This document shows positions 47,790 through 57,007 of a DNA stretch of 64,000 nt, piece by piece. The stretch's first letter is position 1; every line of letters starts with the position of its first letter. Position numbers and translations under genes: made by a program. The stretch lies in contig JAZQLC010000027.1 in the NCBI GenBank assembly GCA_045542485.1, positions 1 to 64,000 on the forward strand. The letters are read 5' to 3'. The DNA comes from SIG575 sp045542485. GTDB taxonomy: Bacteria; Bacillota; Clostridia; Oscillospirales; Acutalibacteraceae. A model generated the notes under the pieces. It worked only from the letters and a program-made list of their open reading frames with translations. It ran no database searches and was not told the origin of the DNA.

Positions 47790-49379
47790 TTATCTTTTAA
47801 GTCCGTCAACTAATTCAAAATGTTCTGTAAAAAAGCTCTGAGTCGCATCTGTACTTGTGCCGAGGCCGATTACTGTGCCGTGGTGACCTCTTTTCACAGG
47901 TGCCACATACCAGATACCTTTATCGAATTTTTCGTCCTCTTCCGTTGGGAAATCCATAAACTCCTCACCCAGAGGATATTTTGCAGAAACCACATTCACA
48001 AGACCGTCATTTTCCTGCCAGGTCTCGTCAATGACGATTCCGCCGTCTGTTGTGCCCTTGTATGAGCCCATAGCAAGTGCTACGGGATAGAGAAGTGCGA
48101 ACGTACCGCTTTCGGGTACCTGACCTTTAAGAAGTGAGCCTTCCTTTGTGGTCGAGTACGCATATGAGAAATAATATACATCCTCAACTGTTCTGATTGT
48201 TTTATTAAGTTCTGCTGCGCCGTCAGGTGACAGGTCATAAGCTGCGTGGTCCTTACCTGCTTTGGTAAAGGAAGAAATAACTGAGCTCACATCACTGATA
48301 TCGCCGTCAACTGCACCGATTCCGAAATGGTCAAGCTTGAAATCGTAAATTCCGCTGACGGGGTCTGAGATACCTGCCACACCGAAAACAAGCTTTGCAA
48401 GGAAGTTTGTTGTGTCGCCGAAGCCGAGAATACTTCCTGCATCGTTGATAATTTCAGTAAGTGATGAGCCGTTATGAGGTGCACAAAGAGCAGTTACACT
48501 GAACACCCAATCACCTTTTCCGCCCTCAAACAGCGGCGATGTTTCGTCACCCGTTGCCTCCATTTCAGCTTCACTGCCATACTCAAGAAGAGATGTGAGA
48601 AGTCTCACTGTTGCACCACCGAAAGAGTGACCCACAAGGTTAATTTTGACTCTCTGACCACCATTTATTTTTTCGCCCCAGTTTTCAACAAGGGGTGTTT
48701 CAAATGTTTCGCCGAAACGCTCGTGACCGTGCTTTTCGGAATGCTCTTTACCGTAGTCAACCTGCGTTCCCGTAAGCTGTGCGTACAACTCACACGCTCT
48801 GTCCCAGGCACTGGAAACAGGTCCCACGCTGGGTGTGTGAACGGTGTAGCCCTGCTCAGTAAGATATGTTTTCAGGTCGCCTGTTGTAGCTCCCCAATAT
48901 TTTGCACTGTCGTTGATTCCGTCGCCTTCGCCCCATCCGCCGAGACCGTGGACAAGAACGTAAGAATACTGAATTTTACCGCCGTTAAGCTCCCACCACG
49001 CTTCTCTGAAGCCACCAAAATGGACGGGTACTGCGATGCAGGTCACAACAAGTGCCAGTGCAAGAACTGCAGCAATTATTTTAAGTACGGGTTTTTTCTT
49101 TTTCACTTTTCTTTCAACCTCACTTTCAGATATAAAAGCTTCTCTTTCTTCTTCTTTTTCTTCAACAATCGGTGTCACTTCTTCCCTATCCTTGAGAAGG
49201 TAATCTGTTGAAACACCAAAAAGCTCACTCATTGAAAGAATCTTTTCCGTGTCGGGAATACTTGCGCCTGATTCCCATTTCGAAACAGACTGTCTTGATA
49301 CACCTAATTTTTCTGCAAAGGCTTCCTGGGACAAGCCTTGCTCTTTTCTCATCTTTATAATCTTTTCAGAAATTGTCAT
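47790..49379 (-). CDS. HTH-membrane-lipase fusion protein
   Basis: 529 residues; the second of two adjacent ATGs (49379) is better spaced from AGGAGG than the first (49382). Residues 1-65 are an Xre/Cro helix-turn-helix (GLSQEAFAEKLGVSRQSVSK). After an acidic-basic linker, one membrane helix (about 98-120) leads to an outside alpha/beta-hydrolase: VLVHGLGGWGEGDGIND, the nucleophile elbow VGHSFGGATVRLL, an Asp in NDGLVNV and a His in KRGHHGTVIGL. The set resembles the large bacterial lipases of the staphylococcal/L1 group. A DNA-binding domain inside and a lipase outside on one chain is a known Clostridia architecture for other sensor domains, but rare for a lipase. Palindromes upstream may be its own operator. 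Confidence 0.85.
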   Translation of the reverse strand: MTISEKIIKMRKEQGLSQEAFAEKLGVSRQSVSKWESGASIPDTEKILSMSELFGVSTDYLLKDREEVTPIVEEKEEEREAFISESEVERKVKKKKPVLKIIAAVLALALVVTCIAVPVHFGGFREAWWELNGGKIQYSYVLVHGLGGWGEGDGINDSAKYWGATTGDLKTYLTEQGYTVHTPSVGPVSSAWDRACELYAQLTGTQVDYGKEHSEKHGHERFGETFETPLVENWGEKINGGQRVKINLVGHSFGGATVRLLTSLLEYGSEAEMEATGDETSPLFEGGKGDWVFSVTALCAPHNGSSLTEIINDAGSILGFGDTTNFLAKLVFGVAGISDPVSGIYDFKLDHFGIGAVDGDISDVSSVISSFTKAGKDHAAYDLSPDGAAELNKTIRTVEDVYYFSYAYSTTKEGSLLKGQVPESGTFALLYPVALAMGSYKGTTDGGIVIDETWQENDGLVNVVSAKYPLGEEFMDFPTEEDEKFDKGIWYVAPVKRGHHGTVIGLGTSTDATQSFFTEHFELVDGLKR

Positions 49380-49438
49380 CATATGCCCTCCTTGCGTCTA
49401 ATATAGCCTAAATACGGCAATATTTCTACCAATTCAGG

Positions 49439-49479
49439 TTTACATTTTTAAATTTTCCTATGTAAAGTAGAGTTTACAT
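49439..49479. promoter_or_regulatory. Candidate operator of the HTH-lipase gene
   Basis: ATGTAAA-GTAGAG-TTTACAT (49460-49479) is a perfect 7+7 inverted repeat, and a third half-site TTTACAT lies at 49439-49445. They stand 60-100 bases upstream of the HTH-lipase start. The half-site TGTAAA is also the core of the palindromes at 30734-30792. Confidence 0.5.
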
Positions 49480-49519
49480 CACTTCTGCACTCTTATAATA
49501 GCACTGCTCGTGCTTTCCG

Positions 49520-50032
49520 TCAACCGTTTTTATCTCTGTATTCTTCAGCAAAAGCAATCAGTTCATCGTCTATAAGAGCTTCTTTATTGAAGCTTTTTGT
49601 CCTGAGACAAAGAGTAGAAAAAAGCTGTTTATGTTTCAGGAAAAGCATTGAAACGGGAATGGGATTTGTATAGTTCTTAGTTGTGACAATCACTTTATAG
49701 ATACCTATCAAGGGAAGTTTTTTCGCCTCTATGCGAACAATACTTTCATAACTTACAGTTACGGAAAAGTTTTTGAGGCTGCCGAATGTGTGAAATCTGA
49801 AATTGTTGAATTTCACATATTCACCTAAGGTTTCAACTTTTTTGCTCCAGCTGTCCATAATATAAATCATCGTAAACCCCGGAGGCGTCACTATAAGAAA
49901 AATATCAAGGTCATTTTTTCCCATACTCTTTTCTTTGACAAAATCAGGAAAGAAAAAGAAAACAGCAAAGCTGATAGCTGAAAAGAAAATAAATAGCATA
50001 ATAAAAGCTACGGGGTTGTATCTGTGTTTCAT
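49520..50032 (-). CDS. Two-helix membrane protein with PH-like domain
   Basis: 170 residues. Two N-terminal membrane helices (about 8-28 and 44-60, with short loop between) and a C-terminal beta-rich domain with SYESIVRIEAKKLPLIGIYKVIV, which looks like a bacterial PH domain. I recognise no specific family. Its start overlaps the stop of the hydrolase gene (ATGA), so the pair is coupled. Function unknown; probably works with the hydrolase at the membrane. Confidence 0.65.
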   Translation of the reverse strand: MKHRYNPVAFIMLFIFFSAISFAVFFFFPDFVKEKSMGKNDLDIFLIVTPPGFTMIYIMDSWSKKVETLGEYVKFNNFRFHTFGSLKNFSVTVSYESIVRIEAKKLPLIGIYKVIVTTKNYTNPIPVSMLFLKHKQLFSTLCLRTKSFNKEALIDDELIAFAEEYRDKNG

Positions 50033-50754
50033 TTCAGAATCCTTTCCGCAATAATTTCTGCTGTCATTTCAATCTGACGGACATTTGTTATTTCTGCTTT
50101 GCCATCCCCCTCCTGCTCGCCGTACATACCAAAATAGGCGTGACATCCGCCGTCAATGATAACTTCAGTGAAATTCTCAGGGAGATTGGATTTACTCTCT
50201 TCGTACTTTTCACGATTCATTACCTTGTCATTACTGCCGTAAACAGAAACCACATCCAGAGCTGAGGATGATAAATTTTCCGCTGAATAAGAGCCGAGAA
50301 GAATAAGCCCGTCAAATTTGTCTGAATTATCCCCCAGATAAGATGCTGCCATAGAGCCGCCGAGGGAGTGACCGCCTATGTACCATTTTTTAATTTCCGG
50401 ATATTTCTCTCTGATTCCGTCTGCTGCATTTACATCAAACACTGCAAGATTGAACGGCATTTCAACAAGCACACAGAGGATTCCCCTCTCTGCACAAGCT
50501 TTCATAAGAGGCTCATAAGAGGCAGACTCCACCTTGCCTCCCGGATAAAAAACAAATCCCGCTTGGGCTTTTTCAGGTATATATGAAACATACCGCTCTG
50601 ATTTTTCCTTGACGATGTCCGTTTTTGTTTTCACACCTGCAAAAGCAGCCGTATCGGCTCTGTAATAGTCACTTACGTATATGCCCATGCTTCCGACAAG
50701 AACACCGATAAAAACAAGCAAAGATATTACTGTAACAATAAATTTCTTTTTCAC
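50029..50754 (-). CDS. Membrane-anchored alpha/beta hydrolase
   Basis: 241 residues from a GTG at 50754, 7 bases after GAGAGGTG; longer starts lack a site. One N-terminal membrane helix (about 4-25) precedes an alpha/beta-hydrolase domain: VFYPGGKVE, the nucleophile elbow IGGHSLGGSMAAS (Ser near residue 136), the Asp in YGSNDKVM and the His in GGCHAYFG. The family (PF12695-like) includes esterases and lipases; the substrate is unknown. The catalytic part is outside the membrane. It has its own promoter placed within the preceding terminator. Confidence 0.82.
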   Translation of the reverse strand: MKKKFIVTVISLLVFIGVLVGSMGIYVSDYYRADTAAFAGVKTKTDIVKEKSERYVSYIPEKAQAGFVFYPGGKVESASYEPLMKACAERGILCVLVEMPFNLAVFDVNAADGIREKYPEIKKWYIGGHSLGGSMAASYLGDNSDKFDGLILLGSYSAENLSSSALDVVSVYGSNDKVMNREKYEESKSNLPENFTEVIIDGGCHAYFGMYGEQEGDGKAEITNVRQIEMTAEIIAERILK

Positions 50755-50773
50755 CAATAAACACCTCTCTTTA

Positions 50774-50802
50774 ATGATAGCGAAAAAAATCTCTCTTATC
50801 AA
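50774..50802 (-). promoter_or_regulatory. Promoter of the hydrolase gene
   Basis: Minus-strand TTGATA (50797-50802) and TATCAT (50774-50779), 17 bases apart, 20 bases before the start codon. The boxes lie in the distal arm of the terminator hairpin that ends the upstream operon. Confidence 0.6.
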
Positions 50803-50833
50803 CCATAAACTGAAAAGAGAGATTTGTTTTCGC
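50780..50833 (-). terminator. Terminator of the MFS-GH42-lipoprotein operon
   Basis: Long hairpin: AAATCTCTCTT pairs with AAGAGAGATTT and the pairing extends outward (GCGAAAA / TTTTCGC, one bulge). On the minus strand the stem ends in a run of seven T. Confidence 0.85.
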
Positions 50834-50854
50834 AAAGGCTTACAGAAATCTGAG

Positions 50855-51304
50855 TTATGCTATACTACCCTTTACCTGAGAAGGCGTAACGGATTTGATT
50901 GAAATTTTCTCATAACCCTCAGTCGATGTACACACATCTGTAAACATTTCCATATTGTTGCCCAACAGATCATTGACTTCAACCTCAATCTGTTTTGTCT
51001 TTGTCACTTCTCTGTCGGTACCCTCATAAAGGATGTAGGTTACCTGGAAAGTGATTACCACATCACGGAGTTTGTGAGAAGAGTTTTTCTTCGCCGCCGA
51101 AACATAAAACTGACCTTCAGTGATATACACTTTTTCTTCCGGCTTTTCATCAGTCTTTTCAACCACATCCACGCCGTAATCAATGTCAAAATAGTTTTCC
51201 AAATTTTCCGTTGTAAGGGTTGCGCCCGTTTCACCGCATGCCGTAAGAGCGAACACGAACGAAACGGCAATTAATGCACAGAGTATTTGTCTGAATAACT
51301 TCAT
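50855..51304 (-). CDS. Lipoprotein 2 of the GH42 operon
   Basis: 149 residues. Signal peptide with lipobox LTAC (Cys at about residue 23), so a lipid-anchored outer-face protein. The mature domain of about 120 residues is beta-rich, with VVITFQVTYILYEG, KTKQIEVEVNDLLGNN and KISIKSVTPSQVKG. The same plan is seen in the lipoprotein gene before it, so the two are tandem paralogues. The fold resembles small FxLYD/DUF-type lipoprotein domains; no function is known. The start is preceded by GAAAGGAT. Confidence 0.75.
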   Translation of the reverse strand: MKLFRQILCALIAVSFVFALTACGETGATLTTENLENYFDIDYGVDVVEKTDEKPEEKVYITEGQFYVSAAKKNSSHKLRDVVITFQVTYILYEGTDREVTKTKQIEVEVNDLLGNNMEMFTDVCTSTEGYEKISIKSVTPSQVKGSIA

Positions 51305-51333
51305 AAAAAATTATCCTTTCTTCATAAGATGAG

Positions 51334-51906
51334 TTACACAGGACGCACCCTGCCGGCTGCTGAAATAATTTCAACCGATACAACTGAAAAATCGGGTGAG
51401 TCTTTTTCTTCATATCCTCCGACATCATCTATAAGCTCATGATCATCAGTAAAACTACCTATACCAACACCCAATGAACCAACGGTTATTGTTATGTCCT
51501 CCGTCTTTTCAAGTATACCGTATTCGTACTTATCAATCGCATAGTTAACGCGAACTGTAATCTGAACATTTTCAAATATCACGCCGCTGACATTACTTGA
51601 TGTGTTTATTGAAAAGTACGCATCTGTTTTATGTCTGTTCAACACTGATGTCTGGTAATCATACTTATTCTGTGTCAGATCACACTCAACATTAATGTAT
51701 CTTGAAGCGTTAGACGAATTGAGAACAATCCACGGCTCGGTAGGTGCTTCAGTGGTAGTCGGTGCCGCCGTAGTAGTTGGTGCTGCCGTTGTCTGAACGA
51801 TTTCCTGTGTTGTTGTTTCTTCAGTTCCGCCACCTGAACACGCAACGAGAAGAAACATCATACAAAAAGCCATAATTAACGCTGTAAAATATTTGATTTT
51901 ATTCAT
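51334..51906 (-). CDS. Lipoprotein 1 of the GH42 operon
   Basis: 190 residues. Signal peptide with lipobox LVAC followed by SGGG, a Thr/Pro/Ala-rich spacer (about residues 30-57) and a beta-rich domain with VIFENVQITVRVNYAID and EDITITVGSLGVG. It is a paralogue of the next lipoprotein. It starts 11 bases after the GH42 gene, with AGGAGAT upstream, so it belongs to that operon. It might be a surface-exposed binding protein; nothing in the sequence shows a ligand. Confidence 0.75.
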   Translation of the reverse strand: MNKIKYFTALIMAFCMMFLLVACSGGGTEETTTQEIVQTTAAPTTTAAPTTTEAPTEPWIVLNSSNASRYINVECDLTQNKYDYQTSVLNRHKTDAYFSINTSSNVSGVIFENVQITVRVNYAIDKYEYGILEKTEDITITVGSLGVGIGSFTDDHELIDDVGGYEEKDSPDFSVVSVEIISAAGRVRPV

Positions 51907-51917
51907 AGTAACATCTC

Positions 51918-53909
51918 CTATTTAATAACTGCATATCCGCATACGGGAAGTTTCAATTCACCGCTGATTTTTTCATTTTTAATCACATCTGTGTATTCTC
52001 TGTCAAGGATAACTGTCCTCTCTTCGTCTGAGAAATTCATTACGAAAACAAGGTCTCCCCTCTTTCTCAGATAAACGCCCGGTGAAAGCTTTATGTCCGC
52101 ATCGGGGGCGATTTCAAACTGACTGAGGAAATCCTCTGCAAAGTCATCATCATTCCTGAATGCAACATAATAAGCCTTACCCTTGCCGTATGAATTCACC
52201 GTAACAGCAGGGAAACCTGCATAGAAATCTTCCTCGTATTTACCAAGTGTTTCCGCTTCGTTTGCGTGAATTATGTCACAAACGTGGACAACATCATATT
52301 TTTTGCCGTTGTAGACAACTGAGTTTTTCATCCCCTCGGGAAGCGCGTCCGTTTCTTCGTTCCAGATACCGAAAACCTTTTTGAGATTATTTGCCGGGAA
52401 ACCGCCGAGGAAACACAAATCATCCTTATCCACAAGTCCGAAAAGGTATGTAGTGATGAATGTGCCGCCATTTTCTACATATTCTTCAATACGCTTATCG
52501 ACACCGTCCTTGAGCATATACAGGAAAGGCGCCACAATCAGGTCGTACTTTGAGAAATCATCATCAACTGAAATCAGGTCAACGCAGACACCTTTTTCCA
52601 TAAAGGGGCGATACCACTTTTTGCATTCTTCAAGATATTTTCTGTTGATGTTGTTGAAGCCGCAGAAGTGCTTCACTGCCCAGATATTTTCCCAATCATA
52701 AATCACGGCAACCTTTGCGGAAGAATATTTGCCCACAACTGAGCTGAGTTTTTCAAGTCTTTCGCCGAGCCTTGAAACATCTCTGCAAACTCTTGTGTTT
52801 TCGTGACCACAATGATCAACAACCGCACCGTGATATTTCTCGTGTCCGCCACGGCCTTTTCGCCACTGGAAATACTGCACACTGTCCGCACCGTGGGCAA
52901 CCGCCTGAATTGATGCCAGTTCCTGCATACCCGGTTTCGGCAGTTTACATACATCGTGCCAGTTAACCTGCGACGGTGTGCTTTCCATCAGGAAGAATGG
53001 CTGACCGTTTTTCATTGAACGGAAAAGGTCGTGATAAAAAGCCGCCTCAAGTGCTTCTTCTGTATTTCTGCCCTTATCCCAATGAGGATAATTATCCCAC
53101 GAAACCAGGTCCATTTTCTTTGCAAGTTCCTGATAATTTATTCCGTCACGCATTCTCATAAGGTTTGTTGTAACGGGGATATGAGGTGTTATTTCGCGAA
53201 GCGGTGCAATCTCATTTTCGAAGAAAGAAATGTGACTGTCGGAAACAAATCTTTCCCAACAAATCTGCATAGCGGAAATATGATTTTCACCTCTGTATTT
53301 GGGAGAATTAATCTGTGACCAGTCTGTTATTGTGTGACTCCAGAATCCGTTCCACCACTTGAAATTAAGCTCATCAAGGCTATTGTCATAATACTTTTTC
53401 AGCCACTCTCTGAAAGCCTCCTGACAAAGCTCACAACGACACGCTCCGCTGTATTCATTTGAAATGTGCCACATTTTCACAGCAGGATGGTTCTTATATC
53501 TTTCAGCAAGTCTGCGGTTGATATTTTTTACCTTTTCTCTGTACACGGGTGATGTCAGACAGTGGTTGTGCCTTACGCCGTATTCATTTCTGATACCGTT
53601 TTCTTCCACACGCAAAACCTCAGGATATTTCTGTGCAAGCCAGGCAGGTCTCGCTCCCGACGGAGTTGCAAGAATTGCATCAACGCCGTTTTCGTGAAGC
53701 TTATCGAGAATTTTGTCGAGCCACTCAAAGTTATAAACGCCCTCTTCAGGCTCAAGCGTCGCCCAGGAAAAAATGCCCACTGTCGCACTGTTGATATGTG
53801 CAAGATTCATCAGGCGCATATCCTCATCCCATATTTCGGGAGTTCTTATCCACTGATCAGGATTATAGTCCCCACCGTGGACAATATGTTCAAAAAATTT
53901 CTTTTCCAT
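51918..53909 (-). CDS. GH42 beta-galactosidase
   Basis: 663 residues from ATG 53909 (GGAGA upstream). Retaining beta-galactosidase of family 42: GGDYNPDQW at the N-terminus, acid/base Glu in MWHISNEYSG, and the nucleophile Glu in FFLMESTPSQVNW. The zinc-site cysteines of the family (CRCELC) follow the acid/base motif. The three-domain length is normal (TIM barrel, trimerisation domain, small beta domain). No signal peptide: it acts on imported beta-galactosides. The MFS transporter and the LRR protein before it are in the same operon, giving an uptake-and-hydrolysis unit; the actual substrate (galacto-oligosaccharide, arabinogalactan or mucin fragment) is not shown. Confidence 0.94.
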   Translation of the reverse strand: MEKKFFEHIVHGGDYNPDQWIRTPEIWDEDMRLMNLAHINSATVGIFSWATLEPEEGVYNFEWLDKILDKLHENGVDAILATPSGARPAWLAQKYPEVLRVEENGIRNEYGVRHNHCLTSPVYREKVKNINRRLAERYKNHPAVKMWHISNEYSGACRCELCQEAFREWLKKYYDNSLDELNFKWWNGFWSHTITDWSQINSPKYRGENHISAMQICWERFVSDSHISFFENEIAPLREITPHIPVTTNLMRMRDGINYQELAKKMDLVSWDNYPHWDKGRNTEEALEAAFYHDLFRSMKNGQPFFLMESTPSQVNWHDVCKLPKPGMQELASIQAVAHGADSVQYFQWRKGRGGHEKYHGAVVDHCGHENTRVCRDVSRLGERLEKLSSVVGKYSSAKVAVIYDWENIWAVKHFCGFNNINRKYLEECKKWYRPFMEKGVCVDLISVDDDFSKYDLIVAPFLYMLKDGVDKRIEEYVENGGTFITTYLFGLVDKDDLCFLGGFPANNLKKVFGIWNEETDALPEGMKNSVVYNGKKYDVVHVCDIIHANEAETLGKYEEDFYAGFPAVTVNSYGKGKAYYVAFRNDDDFAEDFLSQFEIAPDADIKLSPGVYLRKRGDLVFVMNFSDEERTVILDREYTDVIKNEKISGELKLPVCGYAVIK

Positions 53910-53933
53910 ACACTTTTCTCCATATAGCATTCA

Positions 53934-53954
53934 GCGACCGGCAGAGCCGATCGC
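53934..53954. other. Stem-loop between LRR and GH42 genes
   Basis: GCGACCGGC / GCCGATCGC, eight of nine pairs with a 3-base loop, directly before the GH42 ribosome binding site. No T-tract, so not a terminator; possibly affects message stability or GH42 translation. Confidence 0.4.
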
Positions 53955-53961
53955 CGACTGA

Positions 53962-55182
53962 TCATTTTTCTCTCTGTGCAGAATAAGCAACATCAATAGT
54001 CTTCTTGAAAAGGAGATAATCGTACTTGGGAAGCCAATCGTCACCTACTGTTGTTTTTGCTGTAAAATCGCCTGACGAAAGAGCCACATTGACTACTGAA
54101 ACGCCCTTGAGTTCGCCGTCTTCTTTATAAACAGTGTCCCAGAAAGCGTGGTGACCGATGTGTGTCACACTCGCCGGAATGTAAACATATGTCAGCGCCT
54201 GATTGTAGCTGAATGCGTCAGAGCCAATGTATTCAAGACCCTCAGGAAGTGAAACATAAACTTCACCAAGTGCTTCTTCTGTTGTGAAATGAGTATCTGT
54301 GACATCATCTGCCTTATAAGAAGAAATATTGTAAAGTGAGGGTGTTGTGCTCCACTGGTCTACACGCTCGTGAAGTTTGAACACTGCAAGAGTTTCGATT
54401 GTCTTCAGCCCCTCAGGGAGATAGATTGCTCGGAGATTTGCATAATTGAAGCACATCTCATCAAGCTTTACAACTGAAGAAGGAACAACATATGTCTGGA
54501 CATCTCTTTCGTATTCGGAGGTAACCTCATCTTTGTAAAGCTCCCTCTCATAGCCGTATTTCTGTCTTAAATATTCATCGTGGTCGCAGGGATAACAGAG
54601 AATTGCTGTTTTGTCCTTATTGTAAAGAACACCGTCAACATCGCAGTAGTTGGGGTTGTTTTCGTCAACCTCAATTGTCTGCAGAGCCCAGCAGGAATAA
54701 AATGCTTTTGTGTCAATAAACTCTACATTTGCACCGATTTTTATCGTCTTGATTTTATCGTCACAGTTAAGTGTGAATTTTCTCACTGACACGATGGGCT
54801 TTGATTCATCCTTGACAATTCTGAAGTTTGTTGCAGGGTCGTTGTTTCCCGCGATATATTCCACATCTGAAACATAGTCGATTTCCAGAGAATCGATGTA
54901 ACCCGTGTTACTGAATTTTGAAAATTCATATCCGTTTTCAATTTCGGTATATTCGAAAGTATCATTCTGCAGTGCCAGAACACTGAAGTAAATTGAAAGG
55001 GACACAGATACAAGAATCACAAGCACAAAAATGATTTTTTTGAGTGTGTAATTCTTTATGGGTTTGCCTATATGAGGTTCTGCAAGACCGGGGACCTGAA
55101 AAGTCCATATCTCGTTTTCGGGAATGTCGAAATTAATAGGTTCTTCAGCCTGTAAGTTAGATTTTTTCTCTTTTTTACTCAT
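53962..55182 (-). CDS. Membrane-anchored BspA-type leucine-rich repeat protein
   Basis: 406 residues. Cytoplasmic N-terminal 48 residues, one membrane helix (KKIIFVLVILVSVSLSIYFS, about 48-68), then an outside part with BspA-like LRR (LRR_5) units: IKTIKIGANVEFIDTKAFYS, YVVPSSVVKLDEMCFNYAN, SLPEGLEYIGSDAFSYNQA and YIPASVTHIGHHAFWD. Proteins of this kind bind host or glycan surfaces in gut bacteria. It is 12 bases after the MFS gene and 52 bases before GH42. It may hold substrate near the transporter; this is inference. Confidence 0.85.
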   Translation of the reverse strand: MSKKEKKSNLQAEEPINFDIPENEIWTFQVPGLAEPHIGKPIKNYTLKKIIFVLVILVSVSLSIYFSVLALQNDTFEYTEIENGYEFSKFSNTGYIDSLEIDYVSDVEYIAGNNDPATNFRIVKDESKPIVSVRKFTLNCDDKIKTIKIGANVEFIDTKAFYSCWALQTIEVDENNPNYCDVDGVLYNKDKTAILCYPCDHDEYLRQKYGYERELYKDEVTSEYERDVQTYVVPSSVVKLDEMCFNYANLRAIYLPEGLKTIETLAVFKLHERVDQWSTTPSLYNISSYKADDVTDTHFTTEEALGEVYVSLPEGLEYIGSDAFSYNQALTYVYIPASVTHIGHHAFWDTVYKEDGELKGVSVVNVALSSGDFTAKTTVGDDWLPKYDYLLFKKTIDVAYSAQREK

Positions 55183-55194
55183 ATCAGCACCCCC

Positions 55195-56961
55195 TTAACC
55201 CTTGTAGCTGCCGGCAGTAGACTTGCCCTCTTCAGCTGCCTTTTGTTCGGTAACATCTGCACGGCGTTTGAGCACTTCCATAACCATATTCTGTTTCTTT
55301 GAATCATAGTCCCAGAAAAGATAGGGAATCGTCATAAGGAAGAAACCGATTGTATCAATAATAATGGGAACAACAACGATGTTTCTTCGTGAGCCGTCGA
55401 AGAAGAGAATTTCCCAGTTACTGTTCAAGCCGTATTTAAGCAGGAAAATCGGAATAATAAGACCGATAAATGATGTGATAGGACCGGTGAACCATCCGAA
55501 GATACCTGCAAAGCTTTCAAGTCTTTCACCTGAGAGATACATCTGATAGTCACCGATACGGATATTCATATCGTGACCCGCAGTTGTGGGAACAGTTTTT
55601 GTCATCTCCATAAAGAAGAGTACAACAACACAGATTGTACCGCAAAGGGCAAGGTTGTCACCTAATGTCCACATAGCAACGGCAATAATCGCATTACCGA
55701 TTGCACGGCTGAGCTGATAGAATACCATAATCTGTTTGTATGAGAATCTCTTGAGGAAATAGGGTGAAAGCAAATCGGGCGGTGTACCCGCAAAGGAGAT
55801 AAGCGCAACAAGCAGACTGTACGGAAGACCGCTCAGACGGAATGTATAGAAATACAGAATCGTCGCAAAGGGCAGCATACCGTTGCCGAGAGCATCTATA
55901 AGCCCTACCACGGTATTAATAAGCAGGTACTTATTTTTCAGCACACCGAACATACCGTCCCAGAATTTAATCTGTACCTTCTTCTCAATAGGCGGCTGTG
56001 GCATTCTCTCTTTGATTCGCCCTGCAAAATACATTGTGAATGCTGCTGAAGCACAGAAAGTAATTGGAATTACCCATCTGTAAAAATTGATATCTGCCCA
56101 TTCGTGACGGAGTGAACCGACGATTGCAGGGAGAATAATTGCAAGAATTGAGTTGAAGATGTGTGAAATTTTAATGGGATAACTGCGCACAAGAATTCTT
56201 TCCTGAAGGTTAGGGCTGATAACCTTTGTGCACTGCTCAAGGTTATTTGCGAAACCGAATACGCCGTAAATTGCAAAAAGAAGGTTTGCAGCCCACACAC
56301 GGGTGGGTGTGTCGGCAATACTGTAAATGGGGAGCCAACCCATAAGGATGACCATAATACATTTGGGAATAACATCTGAATAAAGTGAATACTTATATCT
56401 GCCGTATTTAGGAAGAAGCTTCTTACGCCAGAAGATGTTACGGGCACCGACCCATCCGGAATACAGGAAATGAGTACCGAACGTCTTGAAACACGCCTTG
56501 GCGTTCATTCCCTCAAAACTGTTGAGAATCGTTATAAACGACCCCGATTGGTCAAATAGCAGCGAATAGTCAAAAACAATGGTGGAAATACCGAAAAGCA
56601 TCATACCGATATAGACACCGTAAAGTGTTCTCTCTGTCTTTTTCGGCAGGAAACCAAGGTTATCACATACATACCACCAGATAAGGGCTGTGATATAACC
56701 GAGAGGCATATTCAGAAGTCCGATAACGGAGAATGTAAGATAAGGTAATTTGTAATGGTGCATAATGAGGAAACAGCTTGACCAGAAGCCTATGTACTCA
56801 AGTGTTTTCGCACCTGTGTAGTTTGCACCTACACCAAGAACAACATCCTTGTACTCCTTGTAAGGAACATACTTACCCTCACCGGGAGTGTTCCAATGCG
56901 TTTTGATTTCGGTGGCAAAGTCTTTTACCTTGCCGATGAGTGCATCTGTTCTTTCACTCAT
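55195..56961 (-). CDS. MFS transporter (GPH/sugar-type)
   Basis: 588 residues from ATG 56961, preceded by AGGAGGT; the longer frame upstream has no site. About 12 membrane helices, with cytoplasmic first 60 residues and a C-terminal charged tail. The helices and the interrupted pattern KERMPQPPIEKK between the two halves fit the major facilitator superfamily, likely the GPH (glycoside-pentoside-hexuronide) branch in view of length and neighbours. It is the first gene of the LRR-GH42-lipoprotein operon and would import beta-galactosides. The family is only moderately certain and the substrate is inferred from GH42. Confidence 0.75.
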   Translation of the reverse strand: MSERTDALIGKVKDFATEIKTHWNTPGEGKYVPYKEYKDVVLGVGANYTGAKTLEYIGFWSSCFLIMHHYKLPYLTFSVIGLLNMPLGYITALIWWYVCDNLGFLPKKTERTLYGVYIGMMLFGISTIVFDYSLLFDQSGSFITILNSFEGMNAKACFKTFGTHFLYSGWVGARNIFWRKKLLPKYGRYKYSLYSDVIPKCIMVILMGWLPIYSIADTPTRVWAANLLFAIYGVFGFANNLEQCTKVISPNLQERILVRSYPIKISHIFNSILAIILPAIVGSLRHEWADINFYRWVIPITFCASAAFTMYFAGRIKERMPQPPIEKKVQIKFWDGMFGVLKNKYLLINTVVGLIDALGNGMLPFATILYFYTFRLSGLPYSLLVALISFAGTPPDLLSPYFLKRFSYKQIMVFYQLSRAIGNAIIAVAMWTLGDNLALCGTICVVVLFFMEMTKTVPTTAGHDMNIRIGDYQMYLSGERLESFAGIFGWFTGPITSFIGLIIPIFLLKYGLNSNWEILFFDGSRRNIVVVPIIIDTIGFFLMTIPYLFWDYDSKKQNMVMEVLKRRADVTEQKAAEEGKSTAGSYKG

Positions 56962-57007
56962 ATATATACCGACCTCCTTTTCATAATTAATTTTAATTAT
57001 CCTTGTT

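Noticed and set aside
49473..49499. TTTACA and TATAAT on the plus strand as a promoter
   Set aside because: The spacer is only 15 bases and no plus-strand gene follows; the TTTACA is part of the palindrome.
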